A stretch of 64,000 nucleotides of DNA. It comes from Bettongia penicillata ogilbyi (lineage: Eukaryota > Chordata > Mammalia > Diprotodontia > Potoroidae). A program made the position numbers and the translations under genes. The stretch is from contig JAJHZJ010000531.1 of NCBI GenBank assembly GCA_023548195.1, forward strand, positions 7,861,900 to 7,925,899, given 5' to 3'. Of the stretch, positions 22,091 to 34,640 are shown one piece after another. Below the pieces are notes generated by a model. That model searched no databases. It worked only from the letters and a program-made list of their open reading frames with translations, and was not told the DNA's origin. How positions within the stretch are numbered: position 1 is the stretch's first letter; the number at the start of each line of letters is the position of its first letter.

Positions 22091-22289
22091 TGCTGTATTA
22101 ATGTTTTTTTCTTTTTTTAAAAGAACATCACTGTGACTTCCTGGAGTGACACCCCTCAATCCCCTTCTCCCCCCACCATACCTCTTATAAATGTTCCTTT
22201 TTCCTTTTATAAATAAGTGCAATTAAACAATACAAGTCAACACGTTGGCTAATGTATCTGAAAATGTATGCCTCATTCTGTACCTCATC

Positions 22290-22965
22290 TTTGTCTATAG
22301 ATAAGAGGTATGCATTTATCAGAATTCAGAAAGTCTTTTACTGTTGTTTTTTTTCTTTTACTTATTGTAATGATCCTGTGAACTTTTTCTCCCTGGTTCT
22401 TCTTACTTTGCTCCACATCAATTCTTACAAATCTTAACAAGTTTTTTCTAAATTCTTCATATTTGTTATATATTATAGTACAATAATATTCCATTGCATT
22501 TCTATACTCCAGTTTGTTCAGTTATTTCCCAGTCAGTGTGCATTCACTTTACTTCTAGTTTGCTTTTACAAAAGTGCTGCTAGATATATTTTTGTTTATA
22601 TAGGATCTTCCCTTCTGTCCTTGATTTCCTTGGGGTATTTGCCTGTTTGTGTACCTTTCCTAGATCAAAAGGCATTTGCAATTTAGTGATTTTTAGTGTC
22701 ATTCCAAATTATTTTCCAGAAAGGTTGAACTATTTCACAGCTCCACCAACAGTGCTTTCTAGACTCTTTCTCATAGTCCCTTGCAGCATTTGTCATTTTT
22801 ATTTTGTCTTTCTTGCCAATTTAATGAATATGAAGTGAAATTTCAAGAGTTGTTTGAATTTGCATTTCTTTTGTTTGTGATTTGGAGGAATTTCTTTTTC
22901 ACGTAACTGTTAACATCTTTTATTGCTTTTTGAAAAATGTTTGTTCATATGCTTTGGAGTAGTAA
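22290..22965 (-). repeat. L1 3' end, antisense
   Basis: AATAATATTCCATTGCATTT, TTATTTCCCAGTCAG, AAAAGTGCTGCTAGATAT, TTATTTTCCAGAAAGGTTG and CTCCACCAACAGTGC run in the order of an antisense marsupial L1 3' end. Confidence 0.8.
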
Positions 22966-22969
22966 GTAT

Positions 22970-23312
22970 TTTTAGTAGTATTTTATTTTTTTCCCAATCA
23001 CATGTCAAGACAGTTTCTAGCATTCATTTTTATAAGGTTTTAAGTTCCAAATTTTTCTTCCTTCCTACCCTCCCCTCTTCCAGAAAATAGGGAGCAATTT
23101 GATATAGGTTAAACATGTGCTTTCATGTAAAACATATTTCCATATTAGGCACAGTTGTGAAAGAAGAAGCAGAGCAGAAGGAAAAAATTCATGAAAAACA
23201 ATAAAGTAAGTAAAAATAATACTTCAATCTGCATTCGGAGCCCGTCAGTTCTTTATCTGGATGTGGATAGCATTTTCCTTCATGAGTCCTTTATACTTGT
23301 CTTGGATCAAAC
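22970..23312 (-). repeat. Second L1 3' end, antisense
   Basis: TTTCTAGCATTCATTTTTAT, AAGTTCCAAATTTTTCTTCC, GAGCAATTTGATATAGGTT and GGATGTGGATAGCATTTTCC are typical of the marsupial L1 3' UTR read backwards. It abuts the older copy at 22965. Confidence 0.82.
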
Positions 23313-23362
23313 AACAAGTATTTTTAAGTGTCTGCTATGTGCCAGGCTTGGACCATTTACCC
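23313..23362 (-). repeat. L2/L3 3' end fragment, antisense
   Basis: ACAACAAGTATTTTTAAGTG and CTGCTATGTGCCAGGC form a short antisense CR1-clade tail. Confidence 0.6.
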
Positions 23363-24040
23363 ACGGGGAATGACTTTTCGTTTTTATTTATTTTTATTGA
23401 TTTCCTATATATCTTAGATAACATAGAGACATTTCCTCCAAAGAATTTTTCCCAGATAAGTACCTCTCTTCTAATTCTAGCTGCATTACTTTTGCGTAAG
23501 CAAAACTTTTTCAGTTTTTTTTGTATTTGAAGTTACCCATTTCCTTTTTAATGAGGACTCTTATCAAACATTTAGATGTTAAGTTTTACCATTTTTTTTA
23601 TTTCCCTTCCTTCTTCCACACCCTCCAGATAGTCATACCTACAGCTGTTGAGTTCGATGTTTCTGATATTAGCTTGGGATAGTGGAGAGGCATAGCAAGA
23701 CCTCCCCTCCCACCTCCCATCCCCAAATCATAGAAAATGATGCTTTATGAGAAAAGTCCACATAGGAAACATGGACTTAAGAAGATATGCCATGCATTGA
23801 AGCTGGTAGAAGGATGAGAATATAATCCCATCAAATACACTAATTAGTATAGATAAATCCATAGAAGCAATAAATCAGTCTATGTGCTCTATAAACTCAA
23901 GTTAGATACATTTCTTCATTGGTTTGTTACTGTTAACGGTTTTGCATTTTCCTAGTTGGTGTAATTTAAGAAATTAACAAAAGGAATTAACGAAACCAGA
24001 ATGAAACCGGAAGAGATTATTAGAATGGTGAGATTATTCC
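23363..24040 (-). repeat. Possible L1 sequence, then unrecognised intron
   Basis: 23380-23580 looks like antisense L1 (TACTTTTGCGTAAGCAAAAC, AAGTTACCCATTTCC). The remainder is unrecognised. Confidence 0.4.
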
Positions 24041-24044
24041 ATTC

Positions 24045-24225
24045 AATCATAGTAAAGTGGAAGAATACTAGATCTGGTGTCTAAACATCTGAGTTCATAT
24101 CCTAGCTACATTTCTTACTACTTTTGTGACCTTGGGTAAGCTGTTTAATTCTTTTTGCCCTCAGTTTCCTCTTTAAAAATGAGATTGAATCATATGATTT
24201 CTATGGCCTCATCTTGTTCTACATG
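24045..24225 (+). repeat. MIR CORE-SINE
   Basis: CATCTGAGTTCATATCCTAG, TTTTGTGACCTTGGGTAAGC and CCTCAGTTTCCTCTTTAAAA are the head and CORE in sense order. Confidence 0.8.
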
Positions 24226-24229
24226 CCAT

Positions 24230-25500
24230 GAACCTAACATGTATTTAACAAGCTGTCATGTAAAAAAGAGAATTAGACTGTCTTTCTTGTCTAAGGGTTC
24301 AATATAAGGAAAATATTCCCAAAGCTGTCTCAAAATTGAATGGAGCACCCTATTGCTGTCAGTCTTTAAGTAGAGGCCAGAATGCCACTGTAGTAGGAGT
24401 CTACTACTTTTAATTAGCTTAATGTAAAAATAAAGTGGTATTTTTTTATTAGACATTTATATACTCTTAGTTACTAGGTACCAAAGGGTCATAAATAAGA
24501 AATAAGAAATAAAATACATGGTTCTCAAGGCTAACCAAAGTATGAAACCTCAATAGACATTAATAAAGCAATCTACAAACAAGTTGACTTACTGTATTAT
24601 ACTATATTAGTATTGACAGACTGATGACTCAGAGAAGAGCTAAGACACAAGTAGACAGAATCTATCAGCAGGGTTAGAAAGGGTAAAGGAAAAAGACAAA
24701 AATGGAAAGAAAATGGATTTACACAGACTTTCTTACAGATCCTAGCTAAGGGCAGCATTTGTATGTATGTATTTATTTATTTATTTTTGTGTTTATTGGT
24801 ATTTAGGCCTTTGAACAGGAATCTTATTACATACCTCAAAGGACCTAAATAAGGACCTCAGAGCCCACGTCAGTACTTAGAGGATTTGTGATCTCCTTAT
24901 GTGGATGATCCTGCCAATTGTTTTTCAACATCTCTGTACTTTTTCGTACTGTAGAACTCTTACCCATGACTTCCCATAGGCCTTCCACGAGGGGTCTACC
25001 CAATATGCTTGAGGTTTTCCTCTATGTATCTTAACACTGTGTGGTTACCAGTACATGAACTGCTGTTCTCAGTATGAGAAGTATATTCTTCTTCTTTTTC
25101 TGGTCAGATATTTCCTTGATATCTTTCATGTGGTTTCTTGCTCATGGTTCGTTGTTGTTGCTATTGTAACAGCTTATTTATGCCTTCCATATTTCTCTCT
25201 GTTGCTCTTTGAGTGACTTATCAGCTGTAGTCATAGTAAAATAATAAGACCATAAAGATAATTGTTACATAATGTGTATGTATAATGAATACATTATTAA
25301 GAGAAGAGAGTTGGGAGGTACTAGACTGGCTGGTGCCAAATAAGATTACAGAAAACCCCAAAACTGACAATAATCTTAACAAACAGTTAATGACTAGTTA
25401 CTTAGGTGAAAATCATTTCCAAGCCATTCCTTTGTATACAATGGCTTGTTCAAGCAGAAGTTGAAATCAGTACCAATCTAACTTGATTAATTAAATAAAA
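24230..25500. other. Intron, mostly unrecognised
   Basis: Contains a (TATT)n-like microsatellite at 24764-24788. No coding or named repeat signal otherwise. Confidence 0.45.
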
Positions 25501-26170
25501 TACTGATGTCAAAAATGAGAAGTAGATCAAGGAACAAATTCCGCAATAGAGCATGTTACGGAAATTTAATCAAGGTTTAGCAGTCTATACAGTGAAGATA
25601 AACAAAGCCTAGACAGCATCTTAGCTAGCAAACACTTGATGATGTCCTTACTACATTAAGTGAAATGATTGTCATGACCAATACTGGTTTAAATATAAAG
25701 TAATTTTCAAAATTTTATGGAAAAAGAAGGTTCCAGATTATGAATATAGCCATATTAGAAACAGCAGACCTTCTTTTACAACAAGAAGCAATAAAAGAAA
25801 AATGAGTTGGCAGAAAGCTGTGCATGAGATATGAGACCCCCTTAAAAGTCAGATCATCTCAACATATAATGAAGAACCCGGGAAAAACAATGGAGTCATC
25901 CCCTCCCCTCAATGGAAAAGACTTGTTAACATTTTTATATACCCACATCAGTTACAGTTAAACCACCTGGACTCAGTGCCATATCCTCTAGTGTACTTTA
26001 TGGGGGTATTAAAAATGGCAATTAAAGAAAACAAATACAGAAAGAGTAGCTGGACCAGACCAAGTACAAACAGAGGGAGATCTGTGCTGGAGGCAAAAGC
26101 AATTTTGAGAATGTTGAAGTATCAAGGTATTTGAAAGAGAGGAAGATAGTGAATAGGGTATAGAACACAT
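25500..26170 (+). repeat. RTE-clade LINE fragment (reverse-transcriptase start)
   Basis: Near 26010-26090 the broken frames read an AIKE.. stretch, then AGPDQVQTE, the conserved start of an RTE-type reverse transcriptase. Upstream sequence (TTAGCAGTCTATACAGTGAA) fits the preceding region loosely. Frames are shifted within a few codons. Confidence 0.5.
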
Positions 26171-26445
26171 TCAGAAAGTATTTACCTCTGTCATGAAAGA
26201 TGCTAGTACAGAGTACAAATAAAATGGAGATTCCTTATAAATAGAGTTTCTCCTGATACTCCTATTTGCTCATGACTTTGGAATGATTGTATTCAGGCTC
26301 TTGTAGAGCACCTTAAGATTTACAATAACTTTAAAGTTTAGTTTAATAATCTATTTTTCCAAGTAAAAATACAAGTGAATGAATACTGCATTTTTGTCCA
26401 GACTCTGATATCAAGTTGAATGGGTTATACAACCAATTGAACTAG
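26170..26445. other. Intron, nothing recognised
   Basis: No signal seen. Confidence 0.4.
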
Positions 26446-26449
26446 TCTG

Positions 26450-26700
26450 TTAACATATACATACATACATAAAAACGTACATACATTTTTTCATTTCTCT
26501 CCAGGTTCCTCTCCTTCCTCTCTAGACTTAAAAAAATTAATATTTTATCTTCCCAATTACATGTAAAAACAATTTTAATATTATTTTTTCTCCCAAATTT
26601 TGAATTCCAAATTCTCTCGCTCCCTACTTCTCCTTTTCTCCTCATTGAGAAGGCAATTTAATATAGGATCCACAAATGCATATATTTTGGACAGTAAGCA
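26450..26700 (-). repeat. L1 3' UTR fragment, antisense, with ATAC repeat
   Basis: A (CATA)n run at 26455-26490 is followed by TTTTGAATTCCAAATTCTC and GAAGGCAATTTAATATAGG, the antisense L1/HAL1 3' UTR phrases. Confidence 0.65.
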
Positions 26701-27440
26701 GGACTCAGAATGTAATAGAATTTGAGGTTGCTTTTATTCCCTGGGAACAGTGTTGCAGATACTGTCCAGCTATAAGACTTTTTGTATCTTCCTGTTTCCC
26801 TACCTACTTTGTTGACTTCTGCATTCTTATTTAAGCATCTTGCAAGCTACAATCTTTCAAAACTGTCCCCTTCAGCAATTTATAGAAGTCTGTTTGAAAC
26901 TATGCCCTTCTTATGAGATAGGTAACAGATTCTGACTTATCCTTGGTTAATTCTCCTGCTTGTGCTGCTTAAAGCTGGGAGAAGCACAGGGTGGCTCTGC
27001 ATCTTTATAAAAAGACATAACCACTTTGGAGGAATGAAATATCTTTTTGTCATAAAGAGATTGTATAACATTTGTATTTGAATTAACATCAGATAGCTAC
27101 ACATTCCAAAATAGAGGTTTGTCTAAAAGATAACATCAGTGATAGCGTAGAAATATATTTTTCTTCTCTTATCAGTGAAGTTGAAATGTTTCTGGAAATA
27201 GAGGTAGGTCTTTAAGTGGAAAACAGAAATGAAAAAAGCTCAGATACATAGGGAAATCCAAAGCTTATCTCCTGAGGAAGACACAAGAATGATGAGGACC
27301 TCTGAATTCCCTTCTGATGCTGAGATTCCTTTAGTCTCATTTAAGGGAGTGGTCATTGGATAAATAAAGAGTTCAGTGGTGGTAATCTGATTGCTCCCTC
27401 TGGAAGAAGTGAGGTTTTAGCTGTGTTTTATGGAGGTGAT
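26700..27440. other. Intron, nothing recognised
   Basis: No coding or named repeat signal. Confidence 0.4.
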
Positions 27441-27560
27441 CATAACTTGGGATTGCATGGTATAGGGAAAGAGCTCCGGATTTGGAATTAGCAGAGACCT
27501 GGATTTAAGTCATTGATCACATGCTTACTAGCAGTGAAACCATGGGCAAGTCTCTTAAGT
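27440..27560 (+). repeat. MIR CORE-SINE fragment
   Basis: GGGATTGCATGGTATAGGGA, GACCTGGATTTAAGTC and CCATGGGCAAGTCTCTTAAG are in sense order. Confidence 0.75.
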
Positions 27561-27774
27561 TCTGTAAAGTTCTGCAGTATGTGACATCTATGAGGATTTG
27601 CAGTTTATGTGCCATTTTGGTGAGTTTGAAGAAACAATGTGTGTAAAGTTAAAACACCTTAAAACACTCTTCTCTGCTCATGCGATGATTATGATGAAAC
27701 AGTGTATGTGAAGTTACACCCTCTCTGCTAATACGATGATTATAGTTGTTATTAGTAGAGAGGTATTCAATTCA

Positions 27775-27985
27775 TTCAGTCTTTCCTTCAGTCATACCTA
27801 TCATCCTGGGTCATCTCCAGTCATCCTGATGAATATCTGGTCACTGGATTCAGATGGCTCTGGAGCAGTGAGGCTGGTGACCTGCACAGCCCTCCCTCAC
27901 TTGAAACTAAGTCAAGTGCAAGTCATGTCATCATTTCTCTGATGGCGTGGTCTTCTTCGGCAACGAAGGACAAACACACAGTCAT
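27775..27985 (+). repeat. RTE-type tail of a marsupial chimeric SINE
   Basis: CATCCTGATGAATATCTGG, GACCTGCACAGCCCTCCCTC, AAGTCAAGTGCAAGTCATG and TGATGGCGTGGTCTTCTTC match the tail of the complete SINE at 37208-37495. Only the tail is present here. Confidence 0.8.
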
Positions 27986-28639
27986 ACCTGTACACTGTAG
28001 CTGTTTCAGCTTCCCTTTACCTAGAATTGACAAAATTGGCTGTTCCCTTATTTTTTCTGTCTTTGATTGCACTAAACGACTATGTGACTTAACTCTGTTT
28101 TCCTTCATCCTTTTTGTAAAAGAACCTCTAACACTTTTGACACCTGAGGTACCAAAGTGATATGAGTCAATCAGTAAACATTTATTATCAGTTGTTTGTG
28201 CTCCCTTCCTTTGCCTCCCTCTTCGGTTTGCTGTTAGGGAAGCTTCCATGGAGGGGTTTGGGGGAGGAACTCACCTGGGGCAGACTCAGCGGAAATTTGC
28301 CTTCTGGGAACCTTTACCTTTTGCTAACTCTTTTCTGCAAAAGCAGTGAAAGTATCAGAATGTAGGGGTAACACTGAACAATGTTTAAAGAAGCATTAGT
28401 TGAAATTTTTATTCCCTCTAAAATCAGTGTTTCCCAAGGAGCCTTGCCCCAGTTTTAGCTCTGATACTTGTATTGCCCAGAAAAGAACTTTATTACGTGT
28501 TACATGTCAATTGCTAATAGTTTTCATACTTGTGGCATGGAATATTTAATTTTAAGTCAGTTCTCTCTTACCTCTTGGTAGTTTTAGGTAGCTGTGACCT
28601 AAAAGACATATATATTAGTTATGTTTCCAGCTCTTTCCA

Positions 28640-28745
28640 TTTCACTCTCTGTGTAACCCTAGGTAAGTGATTTGAGCCTTCTGAGCCTTTGTTTCATTTT
28701 CTGTAAAATGAGATTAAACTAGATGATGGGTGAACCCTCTCTAAT
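28640..28745 (+). repeat. MIR CORE-SINE fragment
   Basis: TGTGTAACCCTAGGTAAGTG and TTCATTTTCTGTAAAATGAG mark the CORE and 3' part. Confidence 0.75.
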
Positions 28746-28954
28746 AACCAATCCTATAATTCTTCAGCAGAAATGGTGAGGAAGCTTCAAATTCTCATTC
28801 TTCCCTCTAATCATTTATATTTTCAATGACAAAAATAATTTTAAGTTGTATTGCGTAGAGTTTTTTTTTACCCATTGTGATGTCTCAGTCCTGTGTTATT
28901 CCAGGATATCCTTCCTTTGTTCTTCTCTCTGGACTCTATTGAATTTGAGTAGAC

Positions 28955-29960
28955 AACCTTATTCCATTCAATTCAATATACATTTATTAAGCACCTCCAG
29001 GATTTGAAGTTGCAAGGCAAAGAGAGGTAGAATGTCAATAGAGTATGCTCAAATAAGGGAATGTAAGAATTCATAAACATGCAAACTTGTGTGATTGTAA
29101 GATTCAAGAGTGTGATAATAGATACAAGGTAGTTTGGATGACAGAGGAGCAGCAGTTAGGATGAGGAGAGGCTTCATGTAAAAAGGTGGTACTTGGGCTA
29201 CTTCTTTGAAGGAAAAGAGGGATTCTGAGGCAGAGGTAAAGTGGGAGTTGTGTAAGTATAAAGAAAGGCCCAGGTAAAGGCAGGGAGACAAGATAGGGAA
29301 TATTATATGTGAGAAAGAGCACGAAAGCCAGTTTGGCTATATCTCAGAATGAAGAGCATGTACAATGAGTCTAGAAAGATAATTAGGGGCTAGATTGTGA
29401 AGGACTCTAAAAGTTAAACAGAAGACTTTATATTTAATTTTTTTGCTTTATATTTAATTTATACAGAGGCTGCAGAAGTTTATTGAGTAGGGTAGTGACA
29501 TGATTAGATTTGTGTTTAAGTAAAATAATTTTGGCAGATATGTGAAGGATCCACTTGATTGAGGGAGTAAATCTGATTAGGAGACCATTGTTATAATCCA
29601 AGGTTAATAAGGGTCTGAACTAAGATAGTACTTATGTGACTAATGAAAAAGGGCTAGATGTAAGAGTTGTTGTAGAGGTAGAAGATTTACAGTTGTGGCT
29701 GGATACGTGGAATGAGGAAGAGTGATAACGGAAAACTGCAAGAATAAGTGGTACCTTCAACACAGAGAAAAATTTGAAAGAGGGTGTGTTTGGGGAAGAA
29801 GGAGAATGAGAGATTTTTTTTAGACATGGTGAATTTGAATTGTTTTGGGGAAATCCATTCAGAAGTATCCTGTAAGGAGCTAGTGATATGAGACTGAAGC
29901 TCAGAGGAGAGACTGAGGCTGGAGACATAGCACTTTGAGACACATATTAGAGTTCTTAGG
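28955..29960 (-). repeat. L2 LINE, ~1 kb, antisense
   Basis: From the 3' end: ATTCAATATACATTTATTAA, GTGGGAGTTGTG, GGGGCTAGATTGTGAAGGAC, AGGGTAGTGACATGATTAGA, TAGGAGACCATTGTTATAAT, reaching the RT C-terminus. An 18-bp block (ctttatatttaattt) is doubled near 29420-29460. Antisense open frames here are decayed L2 ORF2 pieces. Confidence 0.85.
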
Positions 29961-30850
29961 AGGCTGTCCTTGGAGTAACCAAATTTTTCTTTCATTCTCT
30001 GTTTTTGCACTCCTGTTTCAGTTGAAGTGTTTTGGGCTTTAGCATTTTCTCTTTCCTTTTACTCTCTTTCCTGTTCTTAGTGTATCTTGCTCCTCATCAG
30101 TTTCTCTTGGTAACTTTTTATGACTTTTGGTGGTTTTTAGGTTCAACTAATCTCCTTGTTATGACAGTTCACTTAAATCAAATAGACTCCTTTCTGAGCA
30201 TGTTTGGTTCCAGAACAGTTTTTTATCTGATGAAATTGTCAAAATTATCCATTATTATATGTGAACAAATTAAATGTCCCAGGATCTAATCAGAATGAGG
30301 ACAGACTGACTATTCAAGCATACATATTAATGCTTTGGTTCCAGGGACTAGAAAACAAGTGTCAGGAAATTTTTTTTCTTTAGGTCATTTAAACATATAT
30401 TACTCACAAAAGTGAATCTCTAATGAACAAATTTGTTTGAATGTCTACAAAAATATTTTTTTCAAAACCTCAAGCTTCCCCAAGTATGGTAAAAATTGTA
30501 CTACTCTATTGCTAGAAATGGAAACCTTTTTTTTTTATGTAATATTTTGCTTGGCTGTTACCTCAATCAGTCTACAAGAGATTTTTATGAAAAAGGTATT
30601 ATATAAGAATCTCAACCTTCTTTGAATGAAAATGGAATTTTGAATGTTACTTTGGTGCAGAATTTTATAAAAATTGAAGGCGTTTAGGGCAGTTTTGGGG
30701 AAAAGTGTCAGCTGATGTCATGTTCTACAGAAGTTGCCTTTGTCCAAGGTGATGATTCAGTAGAATTTTTTGCAGGCATTGTAGTAAATCCTTTCCCAAG
30801 CTCTATTTTACTTTGAGGCCTTGCTTGTTGATATTTTGAAGTCATTCCCT
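29960..30850. other. Intron, nothing recognised
   Basis: T-rich sequence without a coding or named repeat signal. Confidence 0.4.
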
Positions 30851-32440
30851 TCTTCTAGTGTTCTATCTCCCTGGGATTGTAATAGTCTTTTCATGGTAAC
30901 GTTCTCTTTTTGTTTCTCATTCTTCCAGCATACTTCCCAACTTTGGCTTTTATTTTAATGCCTGGTTCTGCAGAAGTTCTGGTCTAGTCCTGCCACTGCT
31001 TTCTTGGAGTATCGAGTGTTGTGTCATTCTAGGATCTCAGGGTCAGCTCAGGCTGGGGGATCAAGCTTTCAGTGCTCCCAAAGTGATTTCTGCACTCCTG
31101 ATCTGAGCTTTGCAAGTTTCTGACCTGGGTTTGAGTCTGAGGGTTTGAACTTTGGGAATTCCAGTGGACTGCTTCTGAACTTAGCCATTAACAGCCAGCT
31201 TGAAAGATCTGCTGGTTCAAAGTGACAGAAATGCTACCTCTCTGTAAGTCTAGAATTACTGCCCTAGTTATTCTGCATGTTTCACACTGGTTTGAATGCT
31301 GGAACTGATACCAGCTAAATTCCTGGGAGTCTGAGCCTGTTTGAAATCAAACTCCTTAGAAAGACCTTGAAGTCCAGGATTGCTTCTTAATTTATAATGA
31401 CACCTTAAGATATAGCTCCCCTCAGGCTACCCTAACTTGGTGACCCAAAACTTGGGTAGAGAGCACCTAATCTCACATCCTAGTCAAGTTTAGGCCCCTG
31501 TATGCTGGATCTTGGACCTCTGCTTACCTTGGTGCACAGTCTTTTTCCGTGGTCTGGAATGCATGCAGCATATTTCTGTTTAGACCCTGACCCCAGACCT
31601 CTTTGCCTGGCTCCCTCTTCTTATTTGGCTGGAAAAATTAATCATTGTGATTTTTTCCTTGGATTTCCTCCTCAGCATCTTGTCTGCTCTGTTTCCTGAT
31701 CTATTTGGAGGAATGGGAGGTGAGGCAAGGTAGCTCAATATACTAATTTCTTTTTTTTTTCAATAAATTTATTTATTTAACTTTTTACATTCATTTTCAC
31801 AAAATTTTGGGTTCCTAATTTTCTCCCCATTTGTCCCCTGTCCCCACCCCAATACACCGAGCATTCTAATTGCCCCTATCACCAATCTGCCCTTTCTTCT
31901 ATCATCCCTCCCTTCCCTTGTCCCCATCTTCTCTTTTGTCCTGTAGGGCCAGATAACTTTCTATTCCCCATTCACTGTATTTCTTATTTCCTAGTAGCAG
32001 CAACAATACTATACAGTTGTTCCTAAAACTTTGAGTTCCAACTTCTCCCCATCCCTCCCTCCCCACCCATTCCCTTTGGGATGGCAGGCAATTTAATATA
32101 GGCCCTATCTGTGGAGTTTTGCAAATGACTTCGATAAGAGTCATGTTGTGTAAGACTAACTGTATTTCCCTCCATCCTATCCTGCGCCCCATTGTTTCTA
32201 TTCTGTCTTTTGATCCTGTCCCTCCCCAAGAGTGTTGACTTCAAATTGCTCCCTCCTCCCACTGCCCTCCCTTCCATCATTCCCCCCACCCTGCTGGTTC
32301 CCTTCTCCCCCACTTTCCTGTATTATAAGATAGGTTCTCATACCAAAATGAGTGTGCATTTTATTCCTTCCTTTAGTTGAATGTGATGAGGCAATATACT
32401 AATTTCTGCTATTCTACCGTCTTGACTCTGCCCCTCCAAA
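30850..32440 (-). repeat. L1 5' UTR, antisense, interrupted by HAL1-E
   Basis: Minus strand starts GGAGGGGCAGAGTCAAGACG then GTAGAATAGCAG, the L1 5' end pattern shared with the HAL1 copies, and runs about 950 bp of moderately GC-rich non-coding sequence. HAL1-E sits only about 35 bp from the 5' end. Confidence 0.6.
31752..32391 (-). mobile_element. HAL1 copy E, 5'-truncated 3' UTR
   Basis: Only the last 640 bp of HAL1 are present, matching 1760-1319 of copy A and the ends of B and C. A perfect 16-bp target-site duplication (CAATATACTAATTTCT) lies at 31736-31751 and 32392-32407. Truncation is within the 3' UTR near the GTGATGAGG phrase. Confidence 0.9.
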
Positions 32441-32889
32441 GTACATTTTTTTCAAAAATCTAGTACAAATTCTTGAAGTAATGTGAAACTGACAGATATT
32501 TATGTTTTACTGTGTTGTTAGTGTTATAGAAGTAAGAGTGTTGAGTGTTACAATTCAACACATTGATAAGAACTGTAAGGAATAAAACTATTTTCTGGAG
32601 GTTAAGAAAATCACTTGGGAAGAAGACTTGTTTTTTTGATCTTTGACTTACAAATTAATTTTACAAACAGGTAGTTGTAAAGAGTGGTGCACTCCTCATG
32701 TAATAGTCCTTATGAGAAAGATAAAAGGTACAAAACAAATAAAATAACCCTAAGGGACTTTCTCAAGAAAACAAGATTCAAAGTTTTTCATAAGGTCAGG
32801 ACACCATCTGCATCAGTAGTGCTATGTGTGAGCATCACAGTAATGTTTGGAAAAGATTGATTTTGTTCAATAGATTTTAAGAAGGTCAA

Positions 32890-33062
32890 GATAATAGATC
32901 TAGAGCCTGAAGATATCTTAGAGGCCCTTTTGATTTAACGAGGAGGAAACTGAAGGCCAAAGATATAAAGTCATTTGCCCAAAGCCACACCCACGTAGTA
33001 ATCATCAGTTAGGAGTTGAACCTAGATCTTTTTGCAGAGCCAGCTCATTTTCCCTCTGTACC
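32890..33062 (-). repeat. MIR-type SINE, antisense
   Basis: GAGGAGGAAACTGAAGGCCA, TCATTTGCCCAAAGCCACAC and GAGTTGAACCTAGATCTTTT are in antisense MIR order. Confidence 0.8.
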
Positions 33063-33064
33063 AG

Positions 33065-33315
33065 GTTAGATGTTCAGTCTTTTCCAATTCTTTGTGACCC
33101 CATTTGGGGTTTCTTGGCAAAGATACTAGAGTAGTTTGCCATTTCCTTCTCTAACTCATTTTATAGTTGATTGTAATTGAGGCAAACAGGGTTAAGTGAC
33201 TTGTCCAGGGTCACACAGCTAGTAAGTGTCTGTGGCCGTTTTAGAATTCAAGAAGATGAATTTTCCTGACTGCAGGCCCAGCACTCTTGTTTACTGTGCC
33301 ACTTAGCTGCTCCAA
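33065..33315 (-). repeat. MAR1 chimeric SINE, antisense, near full length
   Basis: Antisense order: RTE-like tail (TTTGTGACCCCATTTGGGGT, GTAGTTTGCCATTTCCTTCT), CORE (GACTTGTCCAGGGTCACACA), then tRNA-like head ending TGCCACTTAGCTGCTCC. MAR1 is abundant in marsupials, which supports the organism call. Confidence 0.88.
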
Positions 33316-33689
33316 TCTTGGGTGGAGAAAGTGTATTATCTTTTTAGAAAGATTGTCTGTCTGTAGAAGCTAAAGGTAAAAAGTCAGTTCTTTGGAAAAA
33401 CTGGTTTCTGAAAGATTCTGGGTAGTGAAGTTTTTTAAAGTTTTATTGATGCCTTTTTTTTCTTAGGCCACAACCATTGTCACTTATTTTCTTTTTCCCT
33501 CCACTCATTTTCTTTATGATCTTCATGCATTAATTAGGACCTTCTTATAGTCTTCTAACTCTTAGATCTGACTTGGTTTACTTTATTTTTTAATGGAAAT
33601 CCTCTTTTATTTATTTAATGGAATTTAATGGAAATAAGGATTGGAAAAAAATGAGAGTAGAAACATGAAGGCAATTTCTGTACTGGTCA

Positions 33690-33775
33690 TTGTGTTAAGT
33701 GAGAGGAATACAAAGACAAAAATGAAACAGTCTTAATCCTCAGGAAGCCTATATTCTGTTGGATTAAATTTTTAC
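33690..33775 (-). repeat. L2/L3 3' end fragment, antisense
   Basis: CTGGTCATTGTGTTAAGTG, AATACAAAGACAAAAATGAA and CAGGAAGCCTATATTCTG form the antisense CR1-clade tail. Confidence 0.7.
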
Positions 33776-33779
33776 TTTA

Positions 33780-34640
33780 GAGAAAGTTTAAGTAAAAGGC
33801 AAGTCTATTAATTTTGAAGATATAACTTTCTCACAGAGCAGTCTTTTTTTTTAAGTGGGTGCTGTATGGAAAGATCAGATCTCAAGTATTTTATTTGTTA
33901 AGTACAGCACAGACTCTGGAATATGTTCTTTTTCAGACAGTTATTTCTAGTGTAAAAAATGCTTTCAAGAAGTCATGTTTCTAATATCTAAAAAAGAAAA
34001 GCTTAGCCTTTTAGCCAACAGGGTCACCAAATCAATCGTATCTCTGAATTTTCCCAGTACATCTCATGTCTGAAATAAGGAATCTTCTCTGAAACATCCT
34101 TGACAAGTGATTACTAGCCACCCCTTGAAAACCTCAATATATGAAGAATTCACTGTTTTCAAGGACTGCCAGTTCATTTTTGAGCAACTCTGAATCTTAG
34201 GAAAGTTTTCTTTATTTTGAGCTGAAATCTATCTCCCTGTAATCTGCCTTCTGGAGACAACTTCAAAACAAAAAACTAGTCATTTTTTCTTGTTATATTT
34301 CTTCAAATACTTGAAGATATTTACTTCTAATATCACTTCTTCAACATTCTCAGATCCTTTACTTGTCCTCTACTGGCATGGTTTTGAGTTAACATCCATG
34401 TCCTTTCTGAACAGTGCCCAGAACTGACAGTAATACTAAGGCGATAGTATATTTATTTTAGTGCAGCCTAAGATTATGTTAGCTTTTTTATCTGCTATAC
34501 AAAGGTTTATACTGTTAACTTTTATTAAGCTTGCAACTACTAAATCTCCCCTATTTTATCTTTTTACATTAACTGCGTTATAGTCATATTTCTCTACATT
34601 CTCTACACTAGGTTTTTTAACCCAAGTATAGCATTTCTTA
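33780..34640. other. Intron, nothing recognised
   Basis: No coding or confident repeat signal. Possible faint CR1-clade sequence at 34100-34450. Confidence 0.35.
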
